Counted from the first letter of the stretch, positions 38,864 to 48,547 are shown. The stretch: 64,000 nt of DNA from Cognatundibacterium jejuense (GCF_014284255.1 NZ_JACOFV010000007.1:124001-188000); one strand, 5' to 3'. The notes: generated from the letters alone by a model not told the origin. Made by a program: numbers and translations.

Positions 38864-38920
38864 AGCAAAGCAAAAGCCAAAAAAACCAAAGAAACCGAAG
38901 CGTAATTTGAAAATTATAAG

Positions 38921-40015
38921 TCAAGCCAGGTCATTCACATATCGATGCCCAATGACAAGAAAGCGCTTTTCAATCAGGCGATAAGAAACATCGGCCAACA
39001 ATAAAGAACTCGTCATCATGACAATAATTTTAACTGGCAATGACCACGAAGGCATCCATAGCGCCATTAAGCAATAGACCAACCAGTGATACAGATAAAG
39101 GGAATAGCTTATTTTCCCGATGTAGACTAACGGGTATGAACTCAGGATTCGACTAATCAAACCATCAACCAGTACCAGATTGACGAACATAAGAAACAAA
39201 GCCACGCCTTGCAGCGAATATCGATATGATTCCCGAAAATTTTCATCCCGCAAAAACAACGAGATCAACATCAACAGTACGCCAAACACAAAAACGCTTT
39301 TTTGCTTAAGCAAATCAAACACAAATTCCTTACGCACCAACAGAAGCGCAAGTGCAGTTCCGTACAAAATCGAATCAGCACGCGTATCCGTTGCTTTATA
39401 AATCCGGCTATCTGGCAAGTTCGCCAATCCTAACCCATAAACCAGATAAATACGCCAGCCCAAAAACAACACCAACAAAAACACAACCAGCGATAGAAAT
39501 CGCTTCGGTACGGCAATTAGCGCAGCAAACATCACAGGAAAGATCATATAAAAATGTTCTTCCACTGCGAGTGACCAGGTAATAGACAAGGGTGAAGGTA
39601 ATGCGTTTTCGGAAAAACCTACAAAAATCCCGAAATAGTTTGCGAAATAAAAGAATACTGATCCCAGCTCCACCCAGCGCCAATTCACCGATGCCATTTG
39701 CATGACAGTCAATGCACACAAAATAAAAATCAGTAGTGCTGGCATCAAGCGAAAAAAACGGCGTATGTAAAATTTTCTGATACTGACATAACCAACCCTA
39801 TCCCATTCAGAAACCATAAGACGGGTAATAATAAATCCGCTAATAAAGAAAAATATAGTCACGCCTAAACCGCCGGGAACAATGTACCCAAGTCCAGCGT
39901 GCGACAAGATTACCAATAAAATCGAGATGGCTCGCAGACCATCAAGCGCAAGCAACCGGTCCTGCATTTGCGCTGGGAATGGTGAGGACTGGCCGTCTAA
40001 GATTTTCAATTTCAT
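38921..40015 (-). CDS. Acyltransferase family 3 membrane protein (OafA/YrhL-like)
   Basis: Inner-membrane O-acyltransferase, 364 residues with about ten helices. The N-terminal RLLALDGLRAISILLVILSHAG with conserved Arg and His, the FFFISGFIITRLM segment and the WSLAVEEHFYMIFP motif define the family. It likely acetylates or otherwise acylates a sugar of the exopolysaccharide. It lacks the extra SGNH domain of longer OafA proteins. It lies 16 bp downstream of a glycosyltransferase gene and ends the minus-strand EPS sub-operon. Confidence 0.9.
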   Translation of the reverse strand: MKLKILDGQSSPFPAQMQDRLLALDGLRAISILLVILSHAGLGYIVPGGLGVTIFFFISGFIITRLMVSEWDRVGYVSIRKFYIRRFFRLMPALLIFILCALTVMQMASVNWRWVELGSVFFYFANYFGIFVGFSENALPSPLSITWSLAVEEHFYMIFPVMFAALIAVPKRFLSLVVFLLVLFLGWRIYLVYGLGLANLPDSRIYKATDTRADSILYGTALALLLVRKEFVFDLLKQKSVFVFGVLLMLISLFLRDENFRESYRYSLQGVALFLMFVNLVLVDGLISRILSSYPLVYIGKISYSLYLYHWLVYCLMALWMPSWSLPVKIIVMMTSSLLLADVSYRLIEKRFLVIGHRYVNDLA

Positions 40016-40031
40016 TTCTTTCTATGATTTT

Positions 40032-40964
40032 TCAATCACCATAGACGTGCAAATGTGCACCAAGAAAATGATTGAGTTTGCCGAACTGGGAAGCACAAAT
40101 CCTGGCCCAGGAAAATCCTTTCAACGGAGACAAGGGCAACAAAACTATGGCCAGCACAAAAGAAATACATAACTGAATAATGGCACGCAGTCCCAACCAG
40201 AGTCCACGGTGCCAGCGCTGATTTTTGGGAAACATCGCCAACTCAGTTCGCATAAATAATTGCCCGGTTCTGAAAGACCGTTGCAACAACCAAGATGCGG
40301 TTGCACGATCGACGGGTACAATTTCAGTCACTGGTGCCTCATCACACCAGACCATACAAGCACCACGTGCGTGCAATTGGCGGAACAGCATACTGTCCTC
40401 GCCACCCGTTTTTCCAAATGACGGATCAAACGGTCCTGCCCCACTCGATGTTCGCAATTGATCCAGAAAAGATTTACGAACCAGAACATTTCCACTACGC
40501 GCATCCTTGTCATCGATCGGCGTCCCAGAGACCGGACGACGTCGATCAAAAAACTGACCTTTAATAATCCAAGGAGGCACACCTTCTGCGTATTCGGGGA
40601 GAACCGGTGCAAACACGACATCGGCGTTGAAGCTTGCCTGTGTAGCCAAGAGATAATGTAACCAGTCTTGTGCTGGGCACTCATCATCATCCACCATGAC
40701 TACCCATTCCCCGCGCGCCACGCCAATAGCTGCATTGCGTGCCAAAGAAATATTGGATTCACCAAGTTCGAGAACAGTCAATCTGTCATGAAATTGCTTT
40801 TTAAACTCGTTGAGAACGGGAATTGCCGAACGGTGAACATCATTATCCACCACGATGACTTCAAGACACTCTTGATTATAGTTTTGCGCAAAAACCGCAG
40901 TCAATAAACGTTGCAATAATAGCGGACGACGGAAAGTGCAAATGCAAATACTGATATCAATCAT
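40032..40964 (-). CDS. Family 2 glycosyltransferase
   Basis: GT-A fold enzyme of 310 residues. The N-terminus SICICTFRRPLLLQRLL and the metal/nucleotide motif VMVDDDECPAQDWL (about 91-104) are typical. GGEDSMLFRQL carries the ED-type catalytic residues. A C-terminal hydrophobic segment (LWLGLRAIIQLCISFVLAIVLLPL) suggests membrane attachment. It starts 4 bp after the EpsG-like stop and is clearly in the same operon. Donor and acceptor sugars are unknown. Confidence 0.88.
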   Translation of the reverse strand: MIDISICICTFRRPLLLQRLLTAVFAQNYNQECLEVIVVDNDVHRSAIPVLNEFKKQFHDRLTVLELGESNISLARNAAIGVARGEWVVMVDDDECPAQDWLHYLLATQASFNADVVFAPVLPEYAEGVPPWIIKGQFFDRRRPVSGTPIDDKDARSGNVLVRKSFLDQLRTSSGAGPFDPSFGKTGGEDSMLFRQLHARGACMVWCDEAPVTEIVPVDRATASWLLQRSFRTGQLFMRTELAMFPKNQRWHRGLWLGLRAIIQLCISFVLAIVLLPLSPLKGFSWARICASQFGKLNHFLGAHLHVYGD

Positions 40965-40968
40965 GGGT

Positions 40969-41949
40969 CTAACCCCGTGAAGATGCAGTTCGTTTTGAGC
41001 CGTAAGGTAATCGTTTTTTCACCCAACTCAGCCACTTCCGGGACAACCTGCCAGTCCCATCACCGCTAGAATTCTCATTAAAAATCGTTCCTATGACCTC
41101 AGCACCAGCGGCCTGCATATCGCTCTTAGCTTCGCGCAAATCACTCAGTAAAGTCACATCTTTCATCGCCATCAAGAGCACAGAACCAACTTGATGAGCT
41201 ACCATTTGCGCATCAGACGCTAGCGAAGAAGTGTAGGTATCAAGAACAAAAGCATCAAATTGATTATCACAAGATGCCAGCAACTCGCGAATTCGGGGCG
41301 CCCGCAATATCTCGAGCGGATTAGGTGGACGTGGTCCACTTGGAAGAATATGCAGGTTATCCATTAAAGGAATCAATGCATTCTGAGCCGCTATCCTTCC
41401 CGCAAGAACAGACGACAACCCGTCTGGATTTCCAAGTGAAAACAAATTATGCAAATTCCCGCTACGCAAATCAGCATCGATGAGCAAGGTGCGTCGCCCT
41501 ACCTGCGATAGCGCGATCGCCAGGCTTGCCGCCATATACGATTTACCTTCTTGTGGACTGGCACTGACCAGAGCAATTTTTATTTTATCCTGAGAACTGA
41601 ACTTCAACAGCAATTCGCTACGCAAACGCCGGATTTCTTCCGCTTCTTTGGAGAAAGGATAATGAAAAAATCGCAGACCAGAATCTGCCTTACCATTGAT
41701 CAAATCTTTACTACCAAATCCAAACTGCTCGCCTAACGCAGAGTCGATTTGAATCTGGCTTAAAAAACCAAGATTTAAAGCGGCATCGCCAAAGCGTAAT
41801 TTTTTTTGTCTTTGCTCGGCAGCAATCAACTCTACCTGACTCTCAGTAAGGAGACCTTTTTGCAAAAACAAATCACCCAACCGCCCGACTTTCGCGGACG
41901 AACTGTGATCAGTCTTTTCAGTTTCTTTTTCTTGAAAGATCATTTCCAT
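40969..41949 (-). CDS. epsG: EpsG-like polysaccharide tyrosine (autokinase-type) ATPase
   Basis: Cytoplasmic partner of the Wzz-like chain-length protein. Residues 20-75 (LGDLFLQKGLLTESQVELI) form a small MshEN-type domain. The BY-kinase/ParA-like domain shows Walker A SASPQEGKS, Walker A' LLIDADLRSGNLH and a Walker B region FVLDTYTSS, unlike the common DTPP. The C-terminal tail has a single tyrosine (PYGSKRT) where BY-kinases usually carry a cluster, so control by tail phosphorylation may be reduced. Length is 326. It lies 23 bp downstream of epsF. Confidence 0.85.
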   Translation of the reverse strand: MEMIFQEKETEKTDHSSSAKVGRLGDLFLQKGLLTESQVELIAAEQRQKKLRFGDAALNLGFLSQIQIDSALGEQFGFGSKDLINGKADSGLRFFHYPFSKEAEEIRRLRSELLLKFSSQDKIKIALVSASPQEGKSYMAASLAIALSQVGRRTLLIDADLRSGNLHNLFSLGNPDGLSSVLAGRIAAQNALIPLMDNLHILPSGPRPPNPLEILRAPRIRELLASCDNQFDAFVLDTYTSSLASDAQMVAHQVGSVLLMAMKDVTLLSDLREAKSDMQAAGAEVIGTIFNENSSGDGTGRLSRKWLSWVKKRLPYGSKRTASSRG

Positions 41950-41972
41950 TCCCTTTTGCTTTGTCCGCTAGC

Positions 41973-43376
41973 TTATCTGGCAACAGAAACAGCTTCTTCA
42001 AACCCTATATGTGCCATCACAGGAACGTCAAATTCTCGCTCCAGATCTTCCATGCAACGTACTCTTCTTTGCAGCAGTTCAAGCAAGAAAGCGACGCACA
42101 GACCAAACAAAAAGCCGCCAATCAGGCCAAATATAAGGTTATTACGTAGCAAAGGTTTTGCATGCTTTTCGGGTACTTCGGCCCATTGCATGACCGTTGC
42201 ATCTGAAATCGCTACGTTACTGGTCATTAAAAGTTCGTCGAACTTCTGGATCGCGGCATTGTAAATTTTCTGGACGCTATCTAACTGACGCTGATACGAG
42301 CTGATCACATCGCGATGTTTTTTATTTTCAAAGGTCTTTTTCTGGTAATTCGCTAATTCAGCCTCGATCACTTTTTCTTGTTGTGCCAGACGCCCTTCCA
42401 CTGATTGCAAGGAGTCAAATGCAGTCGATGATTCACGCTTGAGCTTATCCAGCAGTGCCTGACGTTCCTGCATTATCGCGATATAGCGAGGGTGATTTAC
42501 GCCTAATGTCGTTTGAGCATTGGCTAACTGTGCGTCAACAGCAATCAGGGCCGCTTTCACACCAGATACATTGCCTACACCCGCAATTTCCGGCAAGTCA
42601 GAATTCAGATTACCACGCTTCATTAAGCCATCCAGAGATTGCTTCTTGGCTTGTGCTTCGACCCTTTGCAGTTGCACGTCCATCAAACGAGCACTTAATG
42701 CATTCATCTGACGCGAATCCAGATCAGTACGCTCATCCGCATCAACGATTTGATATTCTTGCTGATAGCTGGTTAATTTCTTTTGAATATCGTCAATTTG
42801 TCTGCTCATGGTTTCTAACTGAGCGTTGTATTGATCTTTCCGTGCACGCGCGGGTGCATTCATCATTTCAAGAGAAAGATCAATATACGATTTGACGATG
42901 GCATTGGTAATATCTTTTGCCATTTGCGGACTATTCGAAGAATATTGAACTTCAACTACCCGGCTATTTTTATGTGGTGCCACCTCAACATGCTCAGTGA
43001 TGGACTCAGCCAATAATCGAAGCCCACGACGCTCACCATATTTGGCAATCAGCTTGCGACATTCGTCTGTATCTTGTAATCGCAATGCCTCAATAACGCG
43101 CTCCGCAACTTGTACACTGCGAATAACATCAAATTGCGTTTCAAGATAACTCTCATCCTGCATAGGATTAAATTGCCGGCCATTAATCGGATCGTTAATA
43201 CGATAATCAATATAAATATTTGCTGAGGCAATATACGTTTTCGGTAACAACACGCTAACAACACCCGCAACCACCAAGGCAGCAAAAGTGATGTTTAAGA
43301 TTAATTTTTTCCTGGCACGCAGCATCGCGCCTATCTGCGTAAATGAGAGAATTAACTCGGTCGGAGAACTTCGCAT
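41973..43376 (-). CDS. epsF: EpsF-like chain length determinant (Wzz family)
   Basis: Inner-membrane polysaccharide co-polymerase of 467 residues. One membrane helix near the N-terminus (KLILNITFAALVVAGVVSVLLP, about 23-44) and one near the C-terminus (LIFGLIGGFLFGLCVAFLLELL, about 418-439) flank a periplasmic part with long coiled coils (about 170-400). This is the arrangement of EpsF/Wzc N-terminal domains. It sets polymer length and bridges the export channel to the cytoplasmic ATPase. It lies 8 bp downstream of epsE. Confidence 0.9.
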   Translation of the reverse strand: MRSSPTELILSFTQIGAMLRARKKLILNITFAALVVAGVVSVLLPKTYIASANIYIDYRINDPINGRQFNPMQDESYLETQFDVIRSVQVAERVIEALRLQDTDECRKLIAKYGERRGLRLLAESITEHVEVAPHKNSRVVEVQYSSNSPQMAKDITNAIVKSYIDLSLEMMNAPARARKDQYNAQLETMSRQIDDIQKKLTSYQQEYQIVDADERTDLDSRQMNALSARLMDVQLQRVEAQAKKQSLDGLMKRGNLNSDLPEIAGVGNVSGVKAALIAVDAQLANAQTTLGVNHPRYIAIMQERQALLDKLKRESSTAFDSLQSVEGRLAQQEKVIEAELANYQKKTFENKKHRDVISSYQRQLDSVQKIYNAAIQKFDELLMTSNVAISDATVMQWAEVPEKHAKPLLRNNLIFGLIGGFLFGLCVAFLLELLQRRVRCMEDLEREFDVPVMAHIGFEEAVSVAR

Positions 43377-43384
43377 TGGCAGTC

Positions 43385-44617
43385 TTAAAAAATGCGTTCG
43401 TTAATAAACACAACATCGCCTGGCAGCACGACGTCAGAAATACGGGCTGGAATTTCTTTTAACCCGCCATCACTGGACTTGCGGTGGATGATGATACGAG
43501 AAGTACTACCACGGTCTGTAACACCTCCGCCGATTGATAAAACGCGCATGACGTTCATATCATCTTCCATCGGATAGGCGCCTGGGCGTCGCACTTCACC
43601 GTACACATAAAAATTCTTTTGCTGTCCCACTATCAATACGTCATTAGCGAGAACTTTCTGGCCGAATTGCGCATTATTCTTTTCATCCTCAAAATCAAGA
43701 CGAACTGTCGCGTATTCTGTCAATTCAGCTTTTGCATCCTGGCTGTTACGGCGCAAAATTCGTAAATTTTTATCTGCTCGCGGTGTTACACCACCTGCCA
43801 GACTCAAGGCATCAAGTACACTGAGGTTACCTTGCAATATAAAACGTCCCGGACGCACCACTTCTCCGAGTACCGAAAAGCTCCGACTGACTTGCGCTGC
43901 AACTTTGACCGACACTTTAGGTTTAATAAGGTATTGTCCCGCCTCAAGTTTCTTCGCAAAAATTCCTGCAATTTCGGAACCGGTTTTACCACGCACGTCA
44001 ACGGTACCGACCAAAGGCAGAGTTACGATACCATTTGCGCCAACGACAATGTCGGCGCTCAGATCAGGCTGACCAAACACTGTAACCAATAATTGATCAC
44101 CTTCGCCGACTACGTCAGCGTTTGCATCAGAAGGGTCGAAATTGTTTGCAGCGATTGATGGTGCTACTTTGGTAGTAACAGATGTCGCAACTGAGGTCGC
44201 GCTTGGAATCGGAACTAAGGACTTCGCCGGAACAATAACTGAAGTATTTACTGCGGTCGGAGCCTGAGGAGTACCCTGGGGCATAACTGGCGTAATAACT
44301 GGAGCAGCGATCGTAGCAGTAATTGAAGTTGAAACTGAGGGCTTGTCTTGCGTTACAACTTGCGGAACTGACCGAATATTGACTGGTGCGGCAGTTGAAG
44401 TAATGACTGGTGCAGCAACTGCAGGAGAATCCGGAGCAGAAGCTACCATGGAAACGACTTCAGCTTTCTTCGCTGCGACCGGAACCATCGTTATCCGTTG
44501 ATCTATCTTAAGTTGCGATACCGAGTCACTAACAACTTCCTGTGCGGAAAGAGTTGCAGAAAATAACAACGACATCGCACCCGCCACAAAAAAAACGGGC
44601 AATTTCAACTTAGACAT
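43385..44617 (-). CDS. epsE: EpsE-like outer-membrane polysaccharide export protein (Wza family)
   Basis: Forms the outer-membrane channel for polymer export. The start at 44617 (MSKLKLPVFFVAGAMSLLF) gives a signal peptide ending at LSAQ with no lipobox cysteine. About 110 residues of Val/Thr/Ala/Pro-rich linker follow (for example TSITATIAAPVITPVMPQ), which is unusual. The Poly_export domain begins at VVGEGDQLLVTVFG, and two SLBB repeats follow: SFSVLGEVVRPGRF and FYVYGEVRRPGAY. Length is 410. It is the first gene of the epsE-epsF-epsG-GT-acyltransferase unit. Confidence 0.9.
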   Translation of the reverse strand: MSKLKLPVFFVAGAMSLLFSATLSAQEVVSDSVSQLKIDQRITMVPVAAKKAEVVSMVASAPDSPAVAAPVITSTAAPVNIRSVPQVVTQDKPSVSTSITATIAAPVITPVMPQGTPQAPTAVNTSVIVPAKSLVPIPSATSVATSVTTKVAPSIAANNFDPSDANADVVGEGDQLLVTVFGQPDLSADIVVGANGIVTLPLVGTVDVRGKTGSEIAGIFAKKLEAGQYLIKPKVSVKVAAQVSRSFSVLGEVVRPGRFILQGNLSVLDALSLAGGVTPRADKNLRILRRNSQDAKAELTEYATVRLDFEDEKNNAQFGQKVLANDVLIVGQQKNFYVYGEVRRPGAYPMEDDMNVMRVLSIGGGVTDRGSTSRIIIHRKSSDGGLKEIPARISDVVLPGDVVFINERIF

Positions 44618-44819
44618 AGTGGTAAAAACCATTGAAAACCAAGGATGTGAGGAAAACATCTTATTTTATCTTGCAACAATCGAAAAGGTAGATTTTTTTT
44701 GTCATACATACAAAAAAATGCAACTATATCGAAATAAAAAAAATAAAGTAGCAATCCATAACAATAATTAACCATTATTAAATTGTCACCCTTGTTAAGC
44801 TACGTTAACATTGCTCAAA
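44618..44819. promoter_or_regulatory. Divergent EPS promoter region
   Basis: A 202-bp, very AT-rich gap between epsE and the plus-strand glycosyltransferase gene. It contains an inverted repeat GTTAA (44794-44798) / TTAAC (44805-44809) about 10 bp before the glycosyltransferase start, and AATAAT/ATTATT arms near 44763-44779. It must hold promoters for both halves of the EPS locus; no consensus boxes stand out. The AT-richness would suit an H-NS-like silencer. Confidence 0.45.
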
Positions 44820-45785
44820 ATGAACGAAAGTGGCGCTATGGCAAATAAGCAAGTTGAACAAGCAAAAATAATAACCTCCCCCGTTGGCACAAATCCGATG
44901 AAAAAAATTGTTCCTCTTGTGATCATCGCCCCCGTCCGGGATGAAGCTGATTTAATCCGGCTCACGCTCGAGTCGATCACGCAACAAACTGTACACCCTG
45001 TCGAGTGGATCATTGTCGATGATGGATCTAAAGACAATACTGCAGAGATCGTTGAGGAGTACGCAGCGAAATATCCGTTTATCCGTTTGGTTCAGCGGCC
45101 AGATCGCGGTTTTCGCAAAGTTGGCGGCGGTGTCGTCGCTGCATTCAAATACGGCATCACACAAATTCAGCATACTGAATACCAATACATTGCCAAACTT
45201 GATGGCGATATGTCGTTTGGCCCTCAATACCTCGAAATCATGTTTAAGCAATTTGCCAGCGACCCCAAATTAGCAGCAGTCTCTGGCAAAGTTTTTCGCG
45301 AAGAAGATGGAAAGCGCGTAGAAGAAATCATCATCGATGAACATGTCGCTGGCCAATTCAAACTTTACCGAAGGAATGCTTTCGAAGAAATTGGCGGCTT
45401 TGTCGAAGAAGTACTTTGGGATGGTATAGACGTTCATACAGCACGCATGAAAGGCTGGAATACCAAGAGCTTCTATCATCCTGACGCTATTCTCATGCAC
45501 CATCGACTGATGGGGTCATCAGACAAAAATGTATATCGCGGCCGCTTACGATGGGGACGCGGTATCTGGTTTATGGGATACCACCCTTTGTACGCGCTGG
45601 CATCGGGTGTATTCAGAATGCGCGAGAAACCATTTGTTATCGGCGGGTTGTTAATTATCGCCGGTTATCTGGGGGCTGCTTTAAAACAAGCACCGCGCTA
45701 TGATAATCCAGAGTTCAGGGAACATCTGCACAAGTGGCAATTGGCGCAGATTAAAGGCTTATTCTTCAAAACAAAAACAAAATAA
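44820..45785 (+). CDS. Family 2 glycosyltransferase
   Basis: GT-A fold glycosyltransferase of about 321 residues. VIIAPVRDEADLIRLTLESI and EWIIVDDGSKDNTAEIVEEY define the nucleotide-sugar site, and AKLDGDMSFGPQYLE gives the DGD metal motif. The C-terminal RLRWGRGIWFMGYHP places the enzyme among EPS transferases. I start at the ATG at 44820; a TTG at 44811 is in frame. It is divergent from epsE and probably the first transferase of the repeat unit after the initiating enzyme encoded next. Confidence 0.88.
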   Translation: MNESGAMANKQVEQAKIITSPVGTNPMKKIVPLVIIAPVRDEADLIRLTLESITQQTVHPVEWIIVDDGSKDNTAEIVEEYAAKYPFIRLVQRPDRGFRKVGGGVVAAFKYGITQIQHTEYQYIAKLDGDMSFGPQYLEIMFKQFASDPKLAAVSGKVFREEDGKRVEEIIIDEHVAGQFKLYRRNAFEEIGGFVEEVLWDGIDVHTARMKGWNTKSFYHPDAILMHHRLMGSSDKNVYRGRLRWGRGIWFMGYHPLYALASGVFRMREKPFVIGGLLIIAGYLGAALKQAPRYDNPEFREHLHKWQLAQIKGLFFKTKTK

Positions 45786-45808
45786 TTCCACCTGACAAAC
45801 GAAAGATT

Positions 45809-47227
45809 ATGTTCAGCTCCCACTCTACATCCAGTGCATCACAGCCTGCGCACTTATTATCTGTGCTCACCGGAGTGGCTTTTGGTGCAGCCATATGCCT
45901 GACTTTGCTTGCGATTATCCTCAATGTCGAGCGCGTTGACGCCGACGTTTTTTTTATCCGCTTCCTGATCGCTGCAATGACGAGCATCATTGTCTTTTCC
46001 AGCCATCGCCTTTTAAATTCCTTGCAAGATAGAAATCCATTCTCACTTTTCCCAAAGCTCACGTGGCGTTGGTTTATCGTCTTTATGGTGGTCTTACTGA
46101 CTGCATATGTCGATAAGATGTCCGAGCAGTTGTCGAGAAAAGTGATGTTACTTTGGTTGGTCATCACCCCTTTCTCTTTGATGGCGATGGCAATAATTAT
46201 ACGAAGAATCGCTACGTTCTATTACTCGAACCCCGCAAGAAGAAGAAAAGCAGTTCTGATTTGGTCTAATTCTGCTTGCGCTGATCTGATCGACTCCTTA
46301 CGCAACTCTCCATTAGCCGCAGTCGATGTCATCGGCTTCTTCGACAATCGCAGTGCATCTCGACCACCAAGCAAATTAGAAAGATTGGGAGATTTAGGCG
46401 ATGCAATTGAATGGATCATCGATCCTGAGACCGGCAAGGTCAAGGTAGATGTGGTCTTCATTGGTATGAATACAAAAGAACCGGAAGAATTAGCGGAGAT
46501 TTTAGAGATACTATATGACAGCACTGCCACAACCTATTTCGTCCCAGAGTCTTTGATTTTCGGTATGCCTGGAATACAACTGCGCGAATTAGCAGGCAAA
46601 CCTGTCTTGGCATCCGTCGAGACGCCGTTTATTGGACTAGCTGCACTACCGAAAAGAATTGTCGATTTTGTTGGTGCATTCATCGGCATAATCCTTTTAT
46701 CGCCAATCATGATAGCCATTGGCGTGGGCGTCAAACTAAGCTCCCCAGGCCCAATATTTTTCAAACAAAATCGTTACGGCATCGCTGGCAAAGCAATCAA
46801 AGTCTACAAGTTTCGTAGCATGAAAATAGCTCCGAAAGACTCGCCCGTGATTCAAGCGAAAGTAGGCGATGCTCGCGTTACTAAATTTGGCAGTTTCATT
46901 AGAAAAACGTCTTTAGATGAATTGCCGCAGCTATTTAATGTACTCACCGGCGACATGAGCTTGGTCGGCCCCCGCCCGCATGCGGTCGCCCACAATGAGC
47001 TTTACCGAAAATTGGTTACCGGTTATATGTTCCGCCACAAAATCAAACCCGGCATCACCGGCTGGGCACAAGTTAACGGTTTACGCGGAGAAACCGATAC
47101 CCTGGAAAAAATGCAAGCACGCGTTGACTACGACCTGTATTACTTACAGCACTGGTCTATCTGGCTTGACTTCGTCATTTTATGGCGCACCGTCAAAGTC
47201 GTTTTTGGCGACAAGAACGCCTACTAA
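45809..47227 (+). CDS. Polyprenyl-phosphate glycosyl-1-phosphate transferase (WcaJ/EpsB-like)
   Basis: Initiates repeat-unit assembly by putting the first sugar-1-phosphate on undecaprenyl phosphate. Four N-terminal membrane helices (residues 15-140) lead to a CoA-binding-like domain. The C-terminal bacterial sugar-transferase domain follows: KRIVDFVGAFIGIILLSPIM (re-entrant helix), SPGPIFFKQNRYGIAGKAIKVYKFRSM, SLDELPQLFNVLTGDMSLVGPRPH and KPGITGWAQVNGLRGET. Length 472 is normal for the long form. It lies 23 bp downstream of the GT2 gene. Confidence 0.92.
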   Translation: MFSSHSTSSASQPAHLLSVLTGVAFGAAICLTLLAIILNVERVDADVFFIRFLIAAMTSIIVFSSHRLLNSLQDRNPFSLFPKLTWRWFIVFMVVLLTAYVDKMSEQLSRKVMLLWLVITPFSLMAMAIIIRRIATFYYSNPARRRKAVLIWSNSACADLIDSLRNSPLAAVDVIGFFDNRSASRPPSKLERLGDLGDAIEWIIDPETGKVKVDVVFIGMNTKEPEELAEILEILYDSTATTYFVPESLIFGMPGIQLRELAGKPVLASVETPFIGLAALPKRIVDFVGAFIGIILLSPIMIAIGVGVKLSSPGPIFFKQNRYGIAGKAIKVYKFRSMKIAPKDSPVIQAKVGDARVTKFGSFIRKTSLDELPQLFNVLTGDMSLVGPRPHAVAHNELYRKLVTGYMFRHKIKPGITGWAQVNGLRGETDTLEKMQARVDYDLYYLQHWSIWLDFVILWRTVKVVFGDKNAY

Positions 47228-47485
47228 ATCGGTAACCCAGGGCATCAGATCAACCCTTCTAAGCACGTATTGGCCGACGTGCCACGCTGTCGAGGTATTC
47301 TGAAGTACCGGCAATTACTGTCGCGGCTTTGATCTGGTCGCTTGGTGTACGGTAGCTAAATACATCAGATCTCAACTGGCAAATGCCAATCTCAGGACGA
47401 GTTATTTGTTCAGAATTGCAAATTAAATATAATAACGATGGATGCATAAGCCTAAGTTAACTTGTTAGCCTATACCATCATAATA

Positions 47486-48547
47486 TCAACGCTCTTTTTT
47501 TGCCCTTTTAAAATTCCGCAGATAATTTCCCAGAAGCGAATTTTTCAAATCACTACGCAAAGCAAAATAGGTCGATTTTGCCTTAGCAATCAACATGGGA
47601 GAAGAAATTGCACCTTCGCACAAATCAATCTGACCCGTTGCAAAGCGCAGCTTGTAGGGTTGCTCGCCGCGCCCAAGATCTATACATGTGATTCCGGTCG
47701 CAGGAGCCTCGCGTGCGCAGCCAGCAAGCAAAATCAGGCCAGGTGAAAATTCTGAATAGGCTGTCGCATACCAAGGAAACCAGTAATGCAAAACGCCGGA
47801 AGAACGCATACCAAAATGGGCTGCAATAAGGGTATCGCCTGCGTATAACGTCGATAAAACGCCAGAAAAACCTGCCTGCTTTTGTTGACTTATTTCTTCA
47901 ATAACGGCACGTATCCAGGGCACCGCAAAAATATCATGCTCGACACCCAGTGTACGAATAAACTGATCTGATTTGCCAGCGAGCAAAGCAGCAAATTCTG
48001 CCGGGTCTCGGGCATCAAAATGAAATCTCAGGGGACCAAATTTTTTGCTTAATTTCCGCTCGTTGGTTTCTATCTTTTTAAATAAAGAAGCATCGCGCTT
48101 TTCAGTCAAGCGCTGCACATAGACATTAAAACCACCTTCCAGATTTAACGTAAGCGAACGACTATGATGCCATGCATATGCTGCGAACTCAGTACGGTCT
48201 GTGGGCATATGATTGAAGCCCATATAGCGCACGTTCATCGCTGCCAGCATCTGCTTTAAGGGAAGTCTATGGTTCGTCGAAGTTATCGGACCTTGATAAT
48301 CTGTCAGCCCTCCTCCGATTACTTCAGCGAGAACATTATTTTTCTTATGATGAGGAAAGAAGCCGATGACCTCACCGGCATCTTCAATTACTAAAATTCG
48401 CGTGTCAGTGCGTGCCGCGCCGATAATCGCCGTGTATTGGGGGTGATAATAAGGGCTTTGCAAAATTTCCGAATTATTGAGCATTTGCAACCAGGCATTA
48501 TGTAGCCCAGCATCCAGCTCCCCGCCGCTGATCAGACTAAACTTCAT
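47486..48547 (-). CDS. FemAB/CelD-like GNAT-fold protein of the EPS locus
   Basis: A 353-residue protein with two GNAT-like halves of the CelD/BcsL type found in cellulose and EPS clusters, where the role is not firmly known (acyl or aminoacyl transfer to the polymer is suspected). The first half ends near LAEVIGGGLTDYQGPI. The second has HFDARDPAEFAALLAGKSDQFIRTLG and IAAHFGMRSSGVLHYWFPWYATAYSEFSPGLILLAG, with the conserved C-terminal DLGRGEQPYKLRFA. It overlaps the BrkB gene by 4 nt (ATGA), so translation is coupled. Confidence 0.82.
   Translation of the reverse strand: MKFSLISGGELDAGLHNAWLQMLNNSEILQSPYYHPQYTAIIGAARTDTRILVIEDAGEVIGFFPHHKKNNVLAEVIGGGLTDYQGPITSTNHRLPLKQMLAAMNVRYMGFNHMPTDRTEFAAYAWHHSRSLTLNLEGGFNVYVQRLTEKRDASLFKKIETNERKLSKKFGPLRFHFDARDPAEFAALLAGKSDQFIRTLGVEHDIFAVPWIRAVIEEISQQKQAGFSGVLSTLYAGDTLIAAHFGMRSSGVLHYWFPWYATAYSEFSPGLILLAGCAREAPATGITCIDLGRGEQPYKLRFATGQIDLCEGAISSPMLIAKAKSTYFALRSDLKNSLLGNYLRNFKRAKKER

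Noticed and set aside
47259-47447. 62-residue minus-strand frame between the sugar transferase and FemAB-like genes
   Set aside because: No ribosome binding site, no recognisable sequence, and the gap looks non-coding; a nearby GCACGT/ACGTGC repeat lacks a T-run and is not a terminator.
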